Assembly: GCA_009731375.1 (NCBI GenBank)
Contig: BJOX01000142.1
Span: forward strand, 10,140 to 72,987
DNA length: 62,848 nt
Direction: 5' to 3'
From: Paulinella micropora
Lineage: Eukaryota; Cercozoa; Imbricatea; Euglyphida
The position numbers were made by a program, and so were the translations under genes. Shown here one piece after another: positions 13,137-31,503 of this stretch; positions within the stretch are counted from its first letter, which is position 1; the number at the start of each line of letters is the position of its first letter. Below the pieces are notes generated by a model that saw only the letters and a list, made by a program, of their open reading frames with translations, was not told where the DNA came from and ran no database searches.

Positions 13137-13147
13137 GCAGCAGCAGT

Positions 13148-13181
<34 letters not shown>

Positions 13182-13203
13182 ACAACAACAACAACAACAA
13201 CAG

Positions 13204-13241
<38 letters not shown>

Positions 13242-13466
13242 ACAACAACAACAGCAGCAGCAGTATCATCACATCATCATCGTCATCATCATCAACAACA
13301 ACAACAACAACAGCAGCAGCAGCAGCAGCAGCAGTATCATCATCATCATCATCATCAACAACATCAACAACAACAACAGCAGCAGCAGCAGTATCATCAT
13401 CATCATCATCATCATCATCAACAACAACAACAACAACAGCAGCAGCAGTATCATCATCATCATCAT

Positions 13467-13497
<31 letters not shown>

Positions 13498-13536
13498 AAC
13501 AACAACAACAACAACAACAGCAGCAGCAGCAGCAGT

Positions 13537-13597
<61 letters not shown>

Positions 13598-13607
13598 GCA
13601 GCAGCAG

Positions 13608-13638
<31 letters not shown>

Positions 13639-13672
13639 AACAACAACAACAGCAGCAGCAGCAACAGCAGCA
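12440..13672. repeat. Compound CAA-CAG-TCA higher-order array
   Basis: About 1.2 kb is built from roughly 17 repeats of one compound motif: a CAA run, then a CAG run, then the word TAT, then a TCA (CAT) run, then CAA again. Run lengths differ between units but the order never changes. All frames are open because no unit creates a stop. That is a property of the repeat and not coding evidence. Confidence 0.9.
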
Positions 13673-13712
13673 GCACACGCACAGTTCTCCACATCTCCAC
13701 ACCGAAGCAAAA

Positions 13713-13713
13713 C

Positions 13714-13744
<31 letters not shown>

Positions 13745-13900
13745 AAGAAGAAGAAGAAGAAGAAGAAGAAGAAGAAGAAGGAGAAGGAGAAGAAGAAGAA
13801 GAAGAAGAAGAAGAAGAAGAAGAAGGAGGAGGAGGAAGAGGAGGAGGAGAAGAAGAAGAAGAAGGAGAAGAAGTAGAAGGAGGAGGAGGAGGAGGAGAAG

Positions 13901-13932
<32 letters not shown>

Positions 13933-14031
13933 GTAGTAGTAGTAGTAGTAGTAGAAGAAGAAGAAGAAGAAGAAGAAGAAGAAGAAGACAGAAGAAAGAA
14001 GAAGAAGAAGAAGAAGAAGAAGAAGAAGAAG

Positions 14032-14062
<31 letters not shown>

Positions 14063-14103
14063 TGATAGGCTGTGCGTTAAATAACCCAGCGTCGCTTATC
14101 GTG

Positions 14104-14134
<31 letters not shown>

Positions 14135-14373
14135 CTTCTTCTTCTTCTTCTTTCTTCTTCTTCTAATTCTTCTTCTTCCTTCTTCTTCTTCTTCTTCTTC
14201 TTCTTCTTCTTCTTTTCTTCTTCTTCTTCTTCTTCTTCCTTCTTCCTCTTCTTCTTCTTCTTTTTGGTTCTTGGTTCTTGGTCTTCTTGGTCTTCTTCTT
14301 TCTTCCTTCTTCTCTTCCTTCTTCCTTCTTCTTCTTCTTCTTCTTCTTCTTCTTCTTCTCCTCCTCCTCCTGC

Positions 14374-14376
<3 letters not shown>
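13713..14376. repeat. GAA array facing a TTC array across a short spacer
   Basis: About 350 bases of GAA (with GGA and GTA patches) are separated by a 44-base non-repeat spacer (14063-14106) from about 250 bases of TTC. This makes a near-perfect inverted repeat of pure purine/pyrimidine tracts. Confidence 0.95.

Positions 14377-14458
<82 letters not shown>
14377..14458. repeat. Poly-C tract of about 82 bases beside a gap
   Basis: An uninterrupted C run ends in GGGT followed by 10 N. Such a run next to a gap may be an assembly artefact. Confidence 0.8.
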
Positions 14459-14460
<2 letters not shown>

Positions 14461-14472
14461 GTNNNNNNNNNN

Positions 14473-15110
<638 letters not shown>

Positions 15111-15855
15111 TCCACTGCACATACATACATACATACATACATACATACATACATACATACATACATTACATACATACATTACATACATACATACATTACA
15201 TACATACATTACATACATTACATACATACATACATACATATATACATACATACATACATACATACATACATGGATTTACCTGCGCCACTCGCAACTGCCG
15301 ATGCCTAATACATACATAACATAACATAACGTACATAACATACATAGCATACATAACATACATAGCATACATAAGGAAGGCTAGGTCGATGACGGCAGGC
15401 TATGCATTGCGCTACCCGCGATTGCCTATGCCTAATACATACATAACATAACATAACGTACATAACATGCATAGCATACATAACATACATAGCATACATA
15501 AGGAAGGCTAGGTCGATGAGGCAGGCGACCCGCAACTGCCTATGCCTAATACATACATAACATAACATAAGGTACATAACATACATAGCACACTTAAGAT
15601 ACATAACATACGTAGCATACATAGCATATAACATACATGACATACATGACATACATGACATACATGACATACATGACATACATACATACATACATACATA
15701 CATACATACATACATACATACATACATACACACATACATACACACATACATACATACATACATACATACATAACATACATAACATACATAACATACATGA
15801 CATACATGACATACATGACATACATGACATACATACATACACATACATACATACA

Positions 15856-15889
<34 letters not shown>

Positions 15890-16204
15890 CATACATACAT
15901 ACATACATAACATACATACATAACATACATACATAACATACATACATACATACATACATAAATACATAAATACATACAAACATACATACATACATACATA
16001 CATGTATAGGTTCCATATCTACAGTCCTAACTAAGTAAGAAAGTAAGAAAGAAAGAAATAAAGTAAGAAAGTAAGTCATGCATACATACATACATACATA
16101 CATACATAAATACATACATACATACATACATACATACATACATACATGTATAGGTTCCATATCTACAGTCCTAACTAAGTAAGAAAGTAAGAAAGAAAGA
16201 AATA

Positions 16205-16236
<32 letters not shown>

Positions 16237-16300
16237 CTGTGTGTTTTATGTATGTATGTATGTATGTATGTATGTATGTATGTATGTATGTATTCTTTCC
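15111..16300. repeat. ACAT arrays with embedded tandem islands, then ATGT
   Basis: ACAT and ACATA repeats dominate. The island GGAAGGCTAGGTCGATGA, ending in GCCTATGCCTAATACATAC, recurs in about three tandem units between 15295 and 15590. A second island, AGGTTCCATATCTACAGTCC followed by AAGAAAGTAAG repeats, is duplicated at 16008 and 16150. The block ends with ATGT repeats at 16246-16290. Confidence 0.9.
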
Positions 16301-16320
16301 CTGATGGGGTTACAGTGGGT

Positions 16321-16337
16321 TCTTGACCAACAGTATC

Positions 16338-16415
<78 letters not shown>

Positions 16416-16630
16416 CGCACAGTACACAAATTATTGTTTGATGTGAAACTGCGTTCCTTTGCAAGGACTACATTCCTTTGCGACATCTCACCTACCTACC
16501 TATCTATCTATCTATCTACCTACCTACCTATCTATCTACCTACCTACCTATCTATCTATCTACTATCTATTCTCTTGTTGCCAGGCTGTTGTGTGATGAT
16601 CAGCTGGTCACTATCTATCTATCTACCTAC

Positions 16631-16720
<90 letters not shown>
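16321..16720. repeat. TATC/CTAC arrays with R2 copy 1 and a short array-linked island
   Basis: The R2 island (16414-16492, including ATGTGAAACTGCGTTCCTTT and ending GCGACATCTCA) sits between TATC and CTAC arrays. It recurs inverted at 23744-23838 and 29870-29963. A second island, CCAGGCTGTTGTGTGATGAT plus CAGCTGGTCAC (16580-16610), recurs at 17415, 17875 and, partly, 17970, each time entering an array. Confidence 0.85.
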
Positions 16721-17071
16721 GAAATAGCGACGGGAAGCACAATCCTGTTCCCTCAGGGTGCCCTTTCTCGCTTGTTGAGCCCGGAATAAAACCCACAGTG
16801 CTCTGTCGGTTTATACTAGACTGTCGAACAGTCTCGAAACTCCATCTGCTTACTGGGTCCTCTGTAATGGAGGTGGGAGCTCGTTCTGCAAGGGGCGCTT
16901 ATGGAACGAGCCCTGGCCCCGCCTGGTACTAGGGAGCTTTGGTATCGCCTGTATCAGTCCCTTCCGTGCAAACATCACGGCTTAGCTGGGCATCGGGTTA
17001 ATACTTTACCCACAGACTTCCTTGGTTGACGAAATCAGAAGCTCCTTTTTTCTGACATTAGTCGATATCTC

Positions 17072-17074
<3 letters not shown>
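16721..17074 (+). mobile_element. Dispersed repeat R1, 5'-truncated copy
   Basis: This copy matches R1 at 7892-8430 from GAAATAGCGACGGGAA to the end GTCGATATCTCATC, lacking about the first 185 bp. Its 5' end abuts a TATC array and its 3' end continues as TATC. It is almost identical to the other copies over the shared part. 5' truncation is the usual signature of retroposition, but recombination between arrays would give the same picture. Confidence 0.7.
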
Positions 17075-17132
<58 letters not shown>

Positions 17133-17244
17133 CCTACCTACCTATCTACCTACCTACCTTACCTATCTATCTGTCTATCTATCTATCTATCTACCTACCT
17201 ACCTACCTACCTATCTACCTACCTACCTTACCTATCTATCTGTA

Positions 17245-17308
<64 letters not shown>

Positions 17309-17325
17309 CATCCATCCATCCATCC

Positions 17326-17382
<57 letters not shown>

Positions 17383-17443
17383 CCTACCTACCTACCTATC
17401 TATTCTCTTTTTGCCAGGCTGTTGTGTGGTGATCAGCTGGTCA

Positions 17444-17534
<91 letters not shown>

Positions 17535-17622
17535 CCTACCTACCTACCTACCTACCTACCTACCTACCTACCTACCTATCTATNNNNNNNNNNGATCGAT
17601 CGATCGATCGATCGATCGATCG

Positions 17623-17703
<81 letters not shown>

Positions 17704-17704
17704 G

Positions 17705-17749
<45 letters not shown>

Positions 17750-17754
17750 CATCC

Positions 17755-17825
<71 letters not shown>

Positions 17826-17935
17826 CATCTTTCTACCCACCTACCTACGTACCTACCTATCTATTCCTTTTTGCCAGGCTGTTGTGTGGTGATGATCAGC
17901 TGGTCACTATCTACCTACCTACCTACCTATCTATC

Positions 17936-17945
<10 letters not shown>
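17075..17945. repeat. TATC/CTAC arrays with two GGTCACTATC-type islands
   Basis: TATC and CTAC tetranucleotides are punctuated by the island GCCAGGCTGTTGTGTGGTGA at about 17413 and 17874. A 10-N gap at 17584-17593 is followed by eight GATC units (17594-17625) before TATC resumes. Confidence 0.95.
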
Positions 17946-18822
<877 letters not shown>

Positions 18823-19010
18823 NNNNNNNNNNNNNNNNNNNNNNNNNNNNNNNNNNNNNNNNNNNNNNNNNNNNNNNNNNNNNNNNNNNNNNNNNNNNNN
18901 NNNNNNNNNNNNNNNNNNNNNNNNNNNNNNNNNNNNNNNNNNNNNNNNNNNNNNNNNNNNNNNNNNNNNNNNNNNNNNNNNNNNNNNNNNNNNNNNNNNN
19001 NNNNNNNNNN

Positions 19011-19265
<255 letters not shown>

Positions 19266-19308
19266 CTCATTCGCCTGGCCCAGAGTGCCTGGAGGGACAC
19301 GGGACGGG

Positions 19309-19402
19309 AGGAGGAGGAGGAGGAGGAGGAGGAGTAGTAGTGGTAGTAGTAGTGGTAGTAGAAGTAGTAGTAGTAGTGGTAGTAGTAGTGGTAGTAGTAG
19401 TG

Positions 19403-19436
<34 letters not shown>

Positions 19437-19483
19437 TAGTAGTGGTAGTAGTAGTAGTAGTAGTAGTGGTAGTAGTAGTAGTG

Positions 19484-19534
<51 letters not shown>

Positions 19535-19547
19535 ATGGTAATGGTAA

Positions 19548-19590
<43 letters not shown>

Positions 19591-19600
19591 TGTAGTAGTT

Positions 19601-19652
<52 letters not shown>

Positions 19653-19693
19653 AAGTAGTAGTGGTAGTAGTAGTAGTGGTAGTAGTAGTAGTG

Positions 19694-19736
<43 letters not shown>

Positions 19737-20083
19737 AAGAAGAAGAAGTAGAAGAAGAAGAAGAAGAAGAAGAAGAAGAAGAAGAAGAAGAAGAAGAAGA
19801 AGAAGAAGAAGAAGAAGAAGAAGAAGAAGAAGAAAGAAGAAGAAGGAAGAAGAAGGAAGAAGAAGGAAGAAGAAGGAAGAAGAAGGAAGAAGAAGGAAGA
19901 AGAAGGAAGAAGAAAGGAAGAAGAAAGGAAGAAGAAAGGAAGAAGAAGGAAGAAGAAGGAAGAAGAAGGAAGAAGGAGGAAGAAGGAGGAAGAAGGAGGA
20001 AGAAGGAGGAAGAAGGAGGAAGAAGGAGGAAGAAGGAAGAAGAAGGAAGAAGAAGGAAGAAGAAGGAAGAAGAAGGAAGAAGA
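19309..20083. repeat. AGT/GGT array then GAA/GGAA array up to a 413-N gap
   Basis: GGA (19309-19334), AGT with GGT interruptions (19335-19736), GAA (19737-19835), then a regular GAAGAAGGAA pattern to the gap at 20084. Confidence 0.95.
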
Positions 20084-20496
20084 NNNNNNNNNNNNNNNNN
20101 NNNNNNNNNNNNNNNNNNNNNNNNNNNNNNNNNNNNNNNNNNNNNNNNNNNNNNNNNNNNNNNNNNNNNNNNNNNNNNNNNNNNNNNNNNNNNNNNNNNN
20201 NNNNNNNNNNNNNNNNNNNNNNNNNNNNNNNNNNNNNNNNNNNNNNNNNNNNNNNNNNNNNNNNNNNNNNNNNNNNNNNNNNNNNNNNNNNNNNNNNNNN
20301 NNNNNNNNNNNNNNNNNNNNNNNNNNNNNNNNNNNNNNNNNNNNNNNNNNNNNNNNNNNNNNNNNNNNNNNNNNNNNNNNNNNNNNNNNNNNNNNNNNNN
20401 NNNNNNNNNNNNNNNNNNNNNNNNNNNNNNNNNNNNNNNNNNNNNNNNNNNNNNNNNNNNNNNNNNNNNNNNNNNNNNNNNNNNNNNNNNNNNNNN

Positions 20497-20594
20497 CCTT
20501 GAACGGCGGCATTGAAGACGCTACAGGCATTCACGCCAATTCGGACAAGGCAGATGGCAAGCAACACCGACAAAGAAAGGACCGTGACCCACAT
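20497..20594 (-). CDS. Probable first exon of a secreted protein, cut by gap
   Basis: Right of the gap, the minus strand has an ATG (20592-20594) followed by 31 further codons into the gap. The peptide starts MWVTVLSLSVLLAICLV, a classic signal peptide: short n-region, long Leu/Val core, then Gly-Val-Asn-Ala-Cys as a plausible cleavage region. Codons are GC-rich at third positions and the island is non-repetitive. The remainder is lost in the gap, so neither family nor exon end can be given. This is the most gene-like island in the left 30 kb. Confidence 0.4.
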
Positions 20595-20604
20595 GCCGCG
20601 ACGC

Positions 20605-20780
20605 TAAATACACACACACACACAGACAGACAGACAGACATACAGACATACACACACACACACACACAGACACACACGCAGACACACATACACACAAACA
20701 TAGACATAAACACACACACACACACACACACATACACGCACACACACATACACGCACACACACGCGCGCGCGAAGGCAGC
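20605..20780. repeat. CA dinucleotide array with CAGA and CATA
   Basis: CA repeats with CAGACAGACA and ACATACAC variants, ending in a CG dinucleotide run (CGCGCGCG). Confidence 0.95.
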
Positions 20781-20817
20781 GCAGCGACGGGGACGACATA
20801 AGCAGCAGCAGAAGCGA

Positions 20818-21770
<953 letters not shown>

Positions 21771-21773
21771 GAA

Positions 21774-21804
21774 GCAGTAGTAGTAGTAGTATTAGTACTA
21801 TTAC

Positions 21805-21866
<62 letters not shown>

Positions 21867-22038
21867 GGGAGTACATAGGCCATCGGTCCTTTCCATGGGC
21901 TGATTGGTATAAAGCTCCTAGAGTAATGTTCTATGCCGTCACTTCCTTTATTCCACCGATTGGTGTGGAGACTTTCCTTATGGAATGGAGGACTGGATGC
22001 ACATGGCCTTTTGGCTCAGCAATTGGCAGGAGATACAC

Positions 22039-22105
<67 letters not shown>

Positions 22106-22163
22106 GCTCATGTCTGGAAACGGATCGTGCCATCAGCTGCATCAGTATGCCTTAGAGGAAGTA

Positions 22164-22217
<54 letters not shown>

Positions 22218-22258
22218 CATTATTATCATTATTACTATTATTATTATTATTATTATTA

Positions 22259-22292
<34 letters not shown>

Positions 22293-22315
22293 CATTATTA
22301 TTATTATTATTAGTA
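21774..22315. repeat. ATT arrays around two islands
   Basis: ATT repeats (21790-21866, 22038-22105, 22165-22311) enclose a 170-base island (21867-22037) and a 55-base island (22106-22163). The second island matches the SINE-like island at 4105-4160 (GCTGCATCAGTATGCCT). I see no frame in the larger island that looks like a gene. Confidence 0.85.
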
Positions 22316-22336
22316 GTAGTAGTAGTAGTAGTAGTG

Positions 22337-22425
<89 letters not shown>

Positions 22426-22504
22426 CGTAGTAGTCATAGTAGTCGCGTTGGTTGCCAACAACGGCAGCAGCAGAAGCAGCAGCAGCAGCAGCAGCAGTAG
22501 TAGC

Positions 22505-22566
<62 letters not shown>

Positions 22567-22574
22567 GACTGTCC

Positions 22575-22613
<39 letters not shown>

Positions 22614-22655
22614 TTTCTCTCTTTCTCTTTCTCTCTCTCTCTCTCTCTCTATTTT

Positions 22656-22710
<55 letters not shown>

Positions 22711-22758
22711 TCTAGCTCTCTTGAGAGATAGAAAAGATATATATATATAGATATATAT

Positions 22759-22830
<72 letters not shown>
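22312..22830. repeat. AGT, CAG, AGT, CT, TA and GA arrays
   Basis: AGT arrays (22312-22440 and 22497-22565) flank a CAG patch whose start reads GTCGCGTTGGTTGCCAACAA, related to the island repeated at 21.1-21.6 kb. CT (22578-22713), TA and GA arrays follow. Confidence 0.93.
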
Positions 22831-24302
<1,472 letters not shown>

Positions 24303-24343
24303 CAGCATAGCATTCCGACAGCGCAGGCTCAAGCGCTGAGTGG

Positions 24344-25512
<1,169 letters not shown>

Positions 25513-25545
25513 AGCCGTAATAATTTAACTATTACAAAAGTGCAA

Positions 25546-25547
<2 letters not shown>

Positions 25548-25582
<35 letters not shown>

Positions 25583-25945
25583 CGCAAAGTGCACGCCGAC
25601 AGGCGCGAAGAATGGCTGGGTAGGTAGTGATGAATGGCTGGGTAGGTAATGAATGGCTGGGTAGGTAATGAATGGCTGGGTAGGTAGTGATGAATGGTAG
25701 TGATGAATGGCTGGGTGGGTAGTGATGAGTGGCTGGGTAGGTAGTGATGAATGGCTAGGTAGTGATGAATGGCTGGATAGGTAGTGATGAATGGCTGGAT
25801 AGGTAGTGATGAATGGCTGGGTAGGTAGTGATGAATGGCTGGGTAGGTAGTGATGGCTGGGTAGGTAGTGATGAATGGTTGGGTAGGTAGTGATGAATGG
25901 CTGGTAGGTAGTGTTGAATGGCTGGGTAGGTAGCATTAAAGAAAA
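25548..25945. repeat. GA run and a minisatellite of about 22 bp
   Basis: After a short GA run, the unit GGCTGGGTAGGTAGTGATGAAT repeats about 15 times between 25612 and 25932. Some units lose GTAG or gain a variant base (GGATAGG, GGTTGGG). Confidence 0.9.
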
Positions 25946-27000
<1,055 letters not shown>

Positions 27001-27113
27001 GGATCGTTGAATTGTTGTCCATTTACGTTTGCGAATTTCTTTTACTCTGCTTATCTATCTATCTATCTATCTATCTACCTACCTACCTACCTACCTACCT
27101 ATCTATCTATCTA

Positions 27114-27175
<62 letters not shown>

Positions 27176-27286
27176 ACTGTCTATCTATCTATCTATCTTC
27201 CAACGAATCAATCGTCACAGATAGAGTACTGATAGATAGATAGATAGATAGATAGGTAGATAAATGGATGGATGGATGGATGGATG

Positions 27287-27340
<54 letters not shown>

Positions 27341-27346
27341 CTACTT

Positions 27347-27418
<72 letters not shown>

Positions 27419-27483
27419 GTACTACTACTACACTTGTAACAACAACAACAACAACAACAACAAAAACAACAACAACAACAACA

Positions 27484-27529
<46 letters not shown>

Positions 27530-27569
27530 ACTACTACTTCTATTACTGCTAATTCTACTGCTCTACTAT

Positions 27570-27606
<37 letters not shown>

Positions 27607-27625
27607 GTTACTTCTACTTCTATTT

Positions 27626-27679
<54 letters not shown>

Positions 27680-27714
27680 ATTTCACTGACACGGTTCTGA
27701 ATACTTGTTGTTAC
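27001..27714. repeat. TATC, GATA, ACT and CAA arrays
   Basis: A 50-base island at 27001-27050, TATC/CTAC (27051-27198), GATA (27230-27340), ACT (27341-27430), CAA (27438-27484) and ACT with interruptions (27485-27680). Confidence 0.95.
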
Positions 27715-27803
27715 TACTTTATTATCCCTGAAAGGTGTCGGCAGTAAGGGGTGGCGGTTTGGTGCGAGGGAGAAATTGAAAATTACGTAACCCCCCCCCC
27801 CCC
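27715..27803 (+). repeat. Dispersed repeat R3, copy 1
   Basis: CTGAAAGGTGTCGGCAGTAA followed by G-rich sequence and a run of C matches the block at 32118-32195, which reads CTGAAAGGTGTTGGGAGTAG and also ends in a C run. Both are preceded by TTATTAT. Divergence is roughly 25 to 30 percent by eye. Confidence 0.55.
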
Positions 27804-27836
27804 TCCCACCACCACCACCACACACACACACTCACA

Positions 27837-27837
27837 C

Positions 27838-27906
<69 letters not shown>

Positions 27907-27964
27907 TAGATAGATATAGATAGATAGATAGATGGATGCATAAATGGATAGACAGATATGGAGG

Positions 27965-28010
<46 letters not shown>

Positions 28011-28217
28011 TAGATAGATAGATAGATAGATGCATAAATGGATAGACAGATATGGAGGTAGATAGATAGATAGATAGATAGATAGATATAGATAGATAGA
28101 TAGATGGATGCATAAATGGATAGACAGATATGGAGGTAGATAGATAGATAGATAGATAGATAGACAGATAGATAGATAGATAGATAGATAGATATACATA
28201 CATATATATGTAAAGAG

Positions 28218-28251
<34 letters not shown>

Positions 28252-28277
28252 TGCGTCTGTGTGTGTGTGTGTGTGTG

Positions 28278-28368
<91 letters not shown>

Positions 28369-28381
28369 AGGNNNNNNNNNN

Positions 28382-28446
<65 letters not shown>

Positions 28447-28447
28447 G

Positions 28448-28483
<36 letters not shown>

Positions 28484-28530
28484 CAGACAGATGGATAGAT
28501 AGATAGATAGATAGATAGAATATAGATAGT

Positions 28531-28574
<44 letters not shown>

Positions 28575-28647
28575 CAGACAGATAGATAGATAGATAGATA
28601 GAAAGATAGATAGAAAGATAGATAGAAAGATAGATAGAAAGATAGAT

Positions 28648-28717
<70 letters not shown>

Positions 28718-28767
28718 TAGATAGACAGATAGACAGACAGACAGACAGACAGATAGATAGATAGATT

Positions 28768-28801
<34 letters not shown>

Positions 28802-28828
28802 AGATAGATAGAAGATGGATAGAGATAG

Positions 28829-28862
<34 letters not shown>

Positions 28863-28881
28863 ATAGATAAATAGATAGATA
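27837..28881. repeat. GATA array with a tripled island, GA array and gap
   Basis: GATA repeats contain three copies of GATGCATAAATGGATAGACA plus GATATGGAGGTA (27932, 28028, 28110). GA (28281-28371) runs to a 10-N gap, then GATA/GAAA/GACA to 28881. Confidence 0.93.
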
Positions 28882-29418
28882 GATGAGATATCGACTAATG
28901 TCAGAAAAAAGGAGCTTCTGATTTCGTCAACCACAGGAAGTCTGTGGGTAAAGTATTAACCCGATGCCCAGCTAAGCCGTGATGTTTGCACGGAAGGGAC
29001 TGATACAGGCGATACCAAACCTCCCTAGTACCAGGCGGGGCCAGGGCTCGTTCCATAAGCGCCCCTTGCAGAACGAGCTCCCACCTCCATTACAGAGGAC
29101 CCAGTAAGCAGATGGAGTTTCGAGACTGTGAGACAGTCTAGTATAAACCGACAGAGCACTGTGGGTTTTATTCCGGGCTCAACAAGCGAGAAAGGGCGCC
29201 CTGAGGAACAGGATTGTGCTTCCCGTCGCTATTTCGGCATGTGACTTATAGGCGTATGGCTAGGCACACATAAGGCACCCCACCACGTGCCCAGCACACC
29301 CACACCATCCCCTAATTCTCTGTCTGTCGACAGATGGCACCCATTTCAAAAAACCAAGCCCAAGGGAGGGTCAGTGACACCTCAAGTGGCCTTGGTTCAC
29401 TTCGTGGAGTAAGTGATG

Positions 29419-29420
<2 letters not shown>
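28882..29420 (-). mobile_element. Dispersed repeat R1, full-length inverted copy
   Basis: This is the reverse complement of 7892-8430, near-identical throughout. It is flanked on its 3' side (left on the plus strand) by GATA repeats that correspond to the TATC tail, and on its 5' side by another GATA array. Small differences include CTCCCTAGTA context changes and a missing base near 29130. Both ends are at the same positions as in copy 1, which defines the element boundaries. Confidence 0.7.
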
Positions 29421-29482
<62 letters not shown>

Positions 29483-29539
29483 GGATGGATGGATGGATGG
29501 ATAGATAGATAGATAGATAGATGGATGGATGGATGGATG

Positions 29540-29579
<40 letters not shown>

Positions 29580-29611
29580 TTATATATAGATATATAGATA
29601 TACATATAGAT

Positions 29612-29652
<41 letters not shown>

Positions 29653-29669
29653 AGATAGAAGATAGATAT

Positions 29670-29726
<57 letters not shown>

Positions 29727-29779
29727 GAGATAGATAGATAGAAAGATAGATAGAAAGATAGATAGATAGATAGATAGAC

Positions 29780-29810
<31 letters not shown>

Positions 29811-29811
29811 C

Positions 29812-29858
<47 letters not shown>

Positions 29859-29966
29859 AAGATAGATGAGATGTCGCAAAGGAATGTAGTCCTTGCAAAG
29901 GAACGCAGTTTCACATCAAACAATAATTTGTGTACTGTGCACGTGTCCGGGATGGGAATCACAGAT

Positions 29967-30056
<90 letters not shown>
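29421..30056. repeat. GATA array with R2 copy 3
   Basis: GATA, GGAT and GAAA variants with R2 inverted at 29870-29963 (AGGAATGTAGTCCTTGCAAA, then TGGGAATCACAGATAG). The R2 copies at 23744 and here extend further 5' than the copy at 16414 and include GTGTCCGGGATGGGAATCA. Confidence 0.93.
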
Positions 30057-30285
30057 TAGAGACGGATGGATAGATGGATATGGATGACATAGAAAAGTCG
30101 TAGACATTTTTGTGAATCGTTGCTTGAGAATTTCTAAAAGTATATCGTAGCAACGAGATATTTAAGCGCGCTTTGCTGCGCTGTGCGTACCTGTATTTAA
30201 ATAAGTACCTGTAGAAAAAATATATGTAGAAAAAATATATTATATTATTTCATGTGTTAGAGTCTCCCATCTTAAGCTTTCATCC
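30057..30285. other. Short AT-rich island, nothing recognised
   Basis: Low-repeat sequence with no convincing frame. It includes a small direct repeat of TGTAGAAAAAATATAT at 30210-30240. Confidence 0.5.
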
Positions 30286-30286
30286 T

Positions 30287-30760
30287 CATTCCCTATCTCC
30301 CATCCCCCATCCCCCATCGACCATCTCCCATCCCTCATCTCTATCCCCTATCCCCCATCCCTCATCCCCTATCCCCCTTCTACATCCACCATCCCCCATT
30401 TCCCATCCCTCACCCCCCATCCCCCATCCCCCATTTCCTATCTCCCATCCCTTATCCACCACCCCCNNNNNNNNNNNNNNNNNNNNNNNNNNNNNNNNNN
30501 NNNNNNNNNNNNNNNNNNNNNNNNNNNNNNNNNNNNNNNNNNNNNNNNNNNNNNNNNNNNNNNNNNNNNNNNNNNNNNNNNNNNNNNNNNNNNNNNNNNN
30601 NNNNNNNNNNNNNCCCCCCACCCCCCACCCCCCACCCCCCATCCCCCATCCCCCACCCCCATCCCCCATCCCCCATCCCCCATCCCCCATCTCCCAACTC
30701 CCATCTCACTCTCCCATCCCGGGCCTATTTTCCATCTCTCATTCCCCATCTTCCATCTGG
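30287..30760. repeat. Heptanucleotide minisatellite CCCCCAT with a 147-N gap
   Basis: Tandem CCCCCAT/CCCATCC units with T and A variants fill both sides of the gap at 30467-30613. The same unit recurs at 32593-32720. All sampled units have the C-rich strand on top. Confidence 0.9.
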
Positions 30761-31503
30761 CAGGGGTATAATATACGTACCAAATTTTGGGAAAGTTGAG
30801 CTTTCCAAGGACTCCCCACTCTCCCAACTCCCCCCCCTTTAAAAAAAACTGAAAAGTTTGGAAAGTTGGAAAAGTTGGAAAGTAAGGAAAGTGTGAAAAG
30901 GTTTTGTTCAGGCCTGACTGCGCAGAGTTCCTAAAATACCCTTAGTAGTGCCTTTTTGCTAACCAAAAGTGCTGTTTTCTTTCTTTGTTTCTTATTATCT
31001 TTTGTCTTTTTCTTTCCTTCTTTCTTTCTTCTTTTTTTTAATTTCTTTCTTTCTATCTTATTTCTATACTTACTATCTTTCTTATATCTTTCTTTCTACT
31101 GTTTTTTCTGTCTATCTTTCTATCTCTATCTCTTTCTTTCTCTTTCTATCTTTTTTCTTGTTCTTTTTCCTTATATGTTTCTTTTTTCTTTTTTATTCAT
31201 GTTTATTTCTTTGGTTCTGATGATTTTTTTTCTTTTTTCTTTTTCGAATATTTTTCTTTTTCGAATTATTTTTTCTTATTTCATTTTCCATTTTATCTCT
31301 TTTCTTTTTTCTTTTTTCTTTCTTCTTTCTTTCTTCTTTCTTTTTCTTTTTCTTTTTTCTGATTCTTGTTTTTTGTTTCTTGTTCCTTGTTTCTTGTTTC
31401 TTGTTTTTTTCTGTTTTTCTTTTTCTTTTTCTTCTTTTTTCTTTTTCCTTTTTCTTTTTCCTTTTTTTTTGTTTGTTTTTTTTGTTGTTTTTTTTTATTT
31501 CTT
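30761..31503. repeat. AAAGTTGG-rich stretch, then T-rich pyrimidine tract
   Basis: 30770-30900 has several GGAAAGTTGG words. 30975-31500 is T-rich with CTTT, TTCTTTC and CTTTTT words, looking like a degraded CTTT array. No gene seen. Confidence 0.8.

Noticed and set aside
12440-13672. CRISPR-like array because of regular spacing
   Set aside because: Units are pure trinucleotide runs with no distinct spacers, and the context is eukaryotic.
12218-13876. 552-codon plus-strand frame
   Set aside because: It is a consequence of stop-free compound trinucleotide repeats and continues into GAA as poly-Lys.
30254-30799. Proline/Ser/His-rich frame across 30254-30799
   Set aside because: It is the CCCCCAT minisatellite in translation and crosses an N gap.
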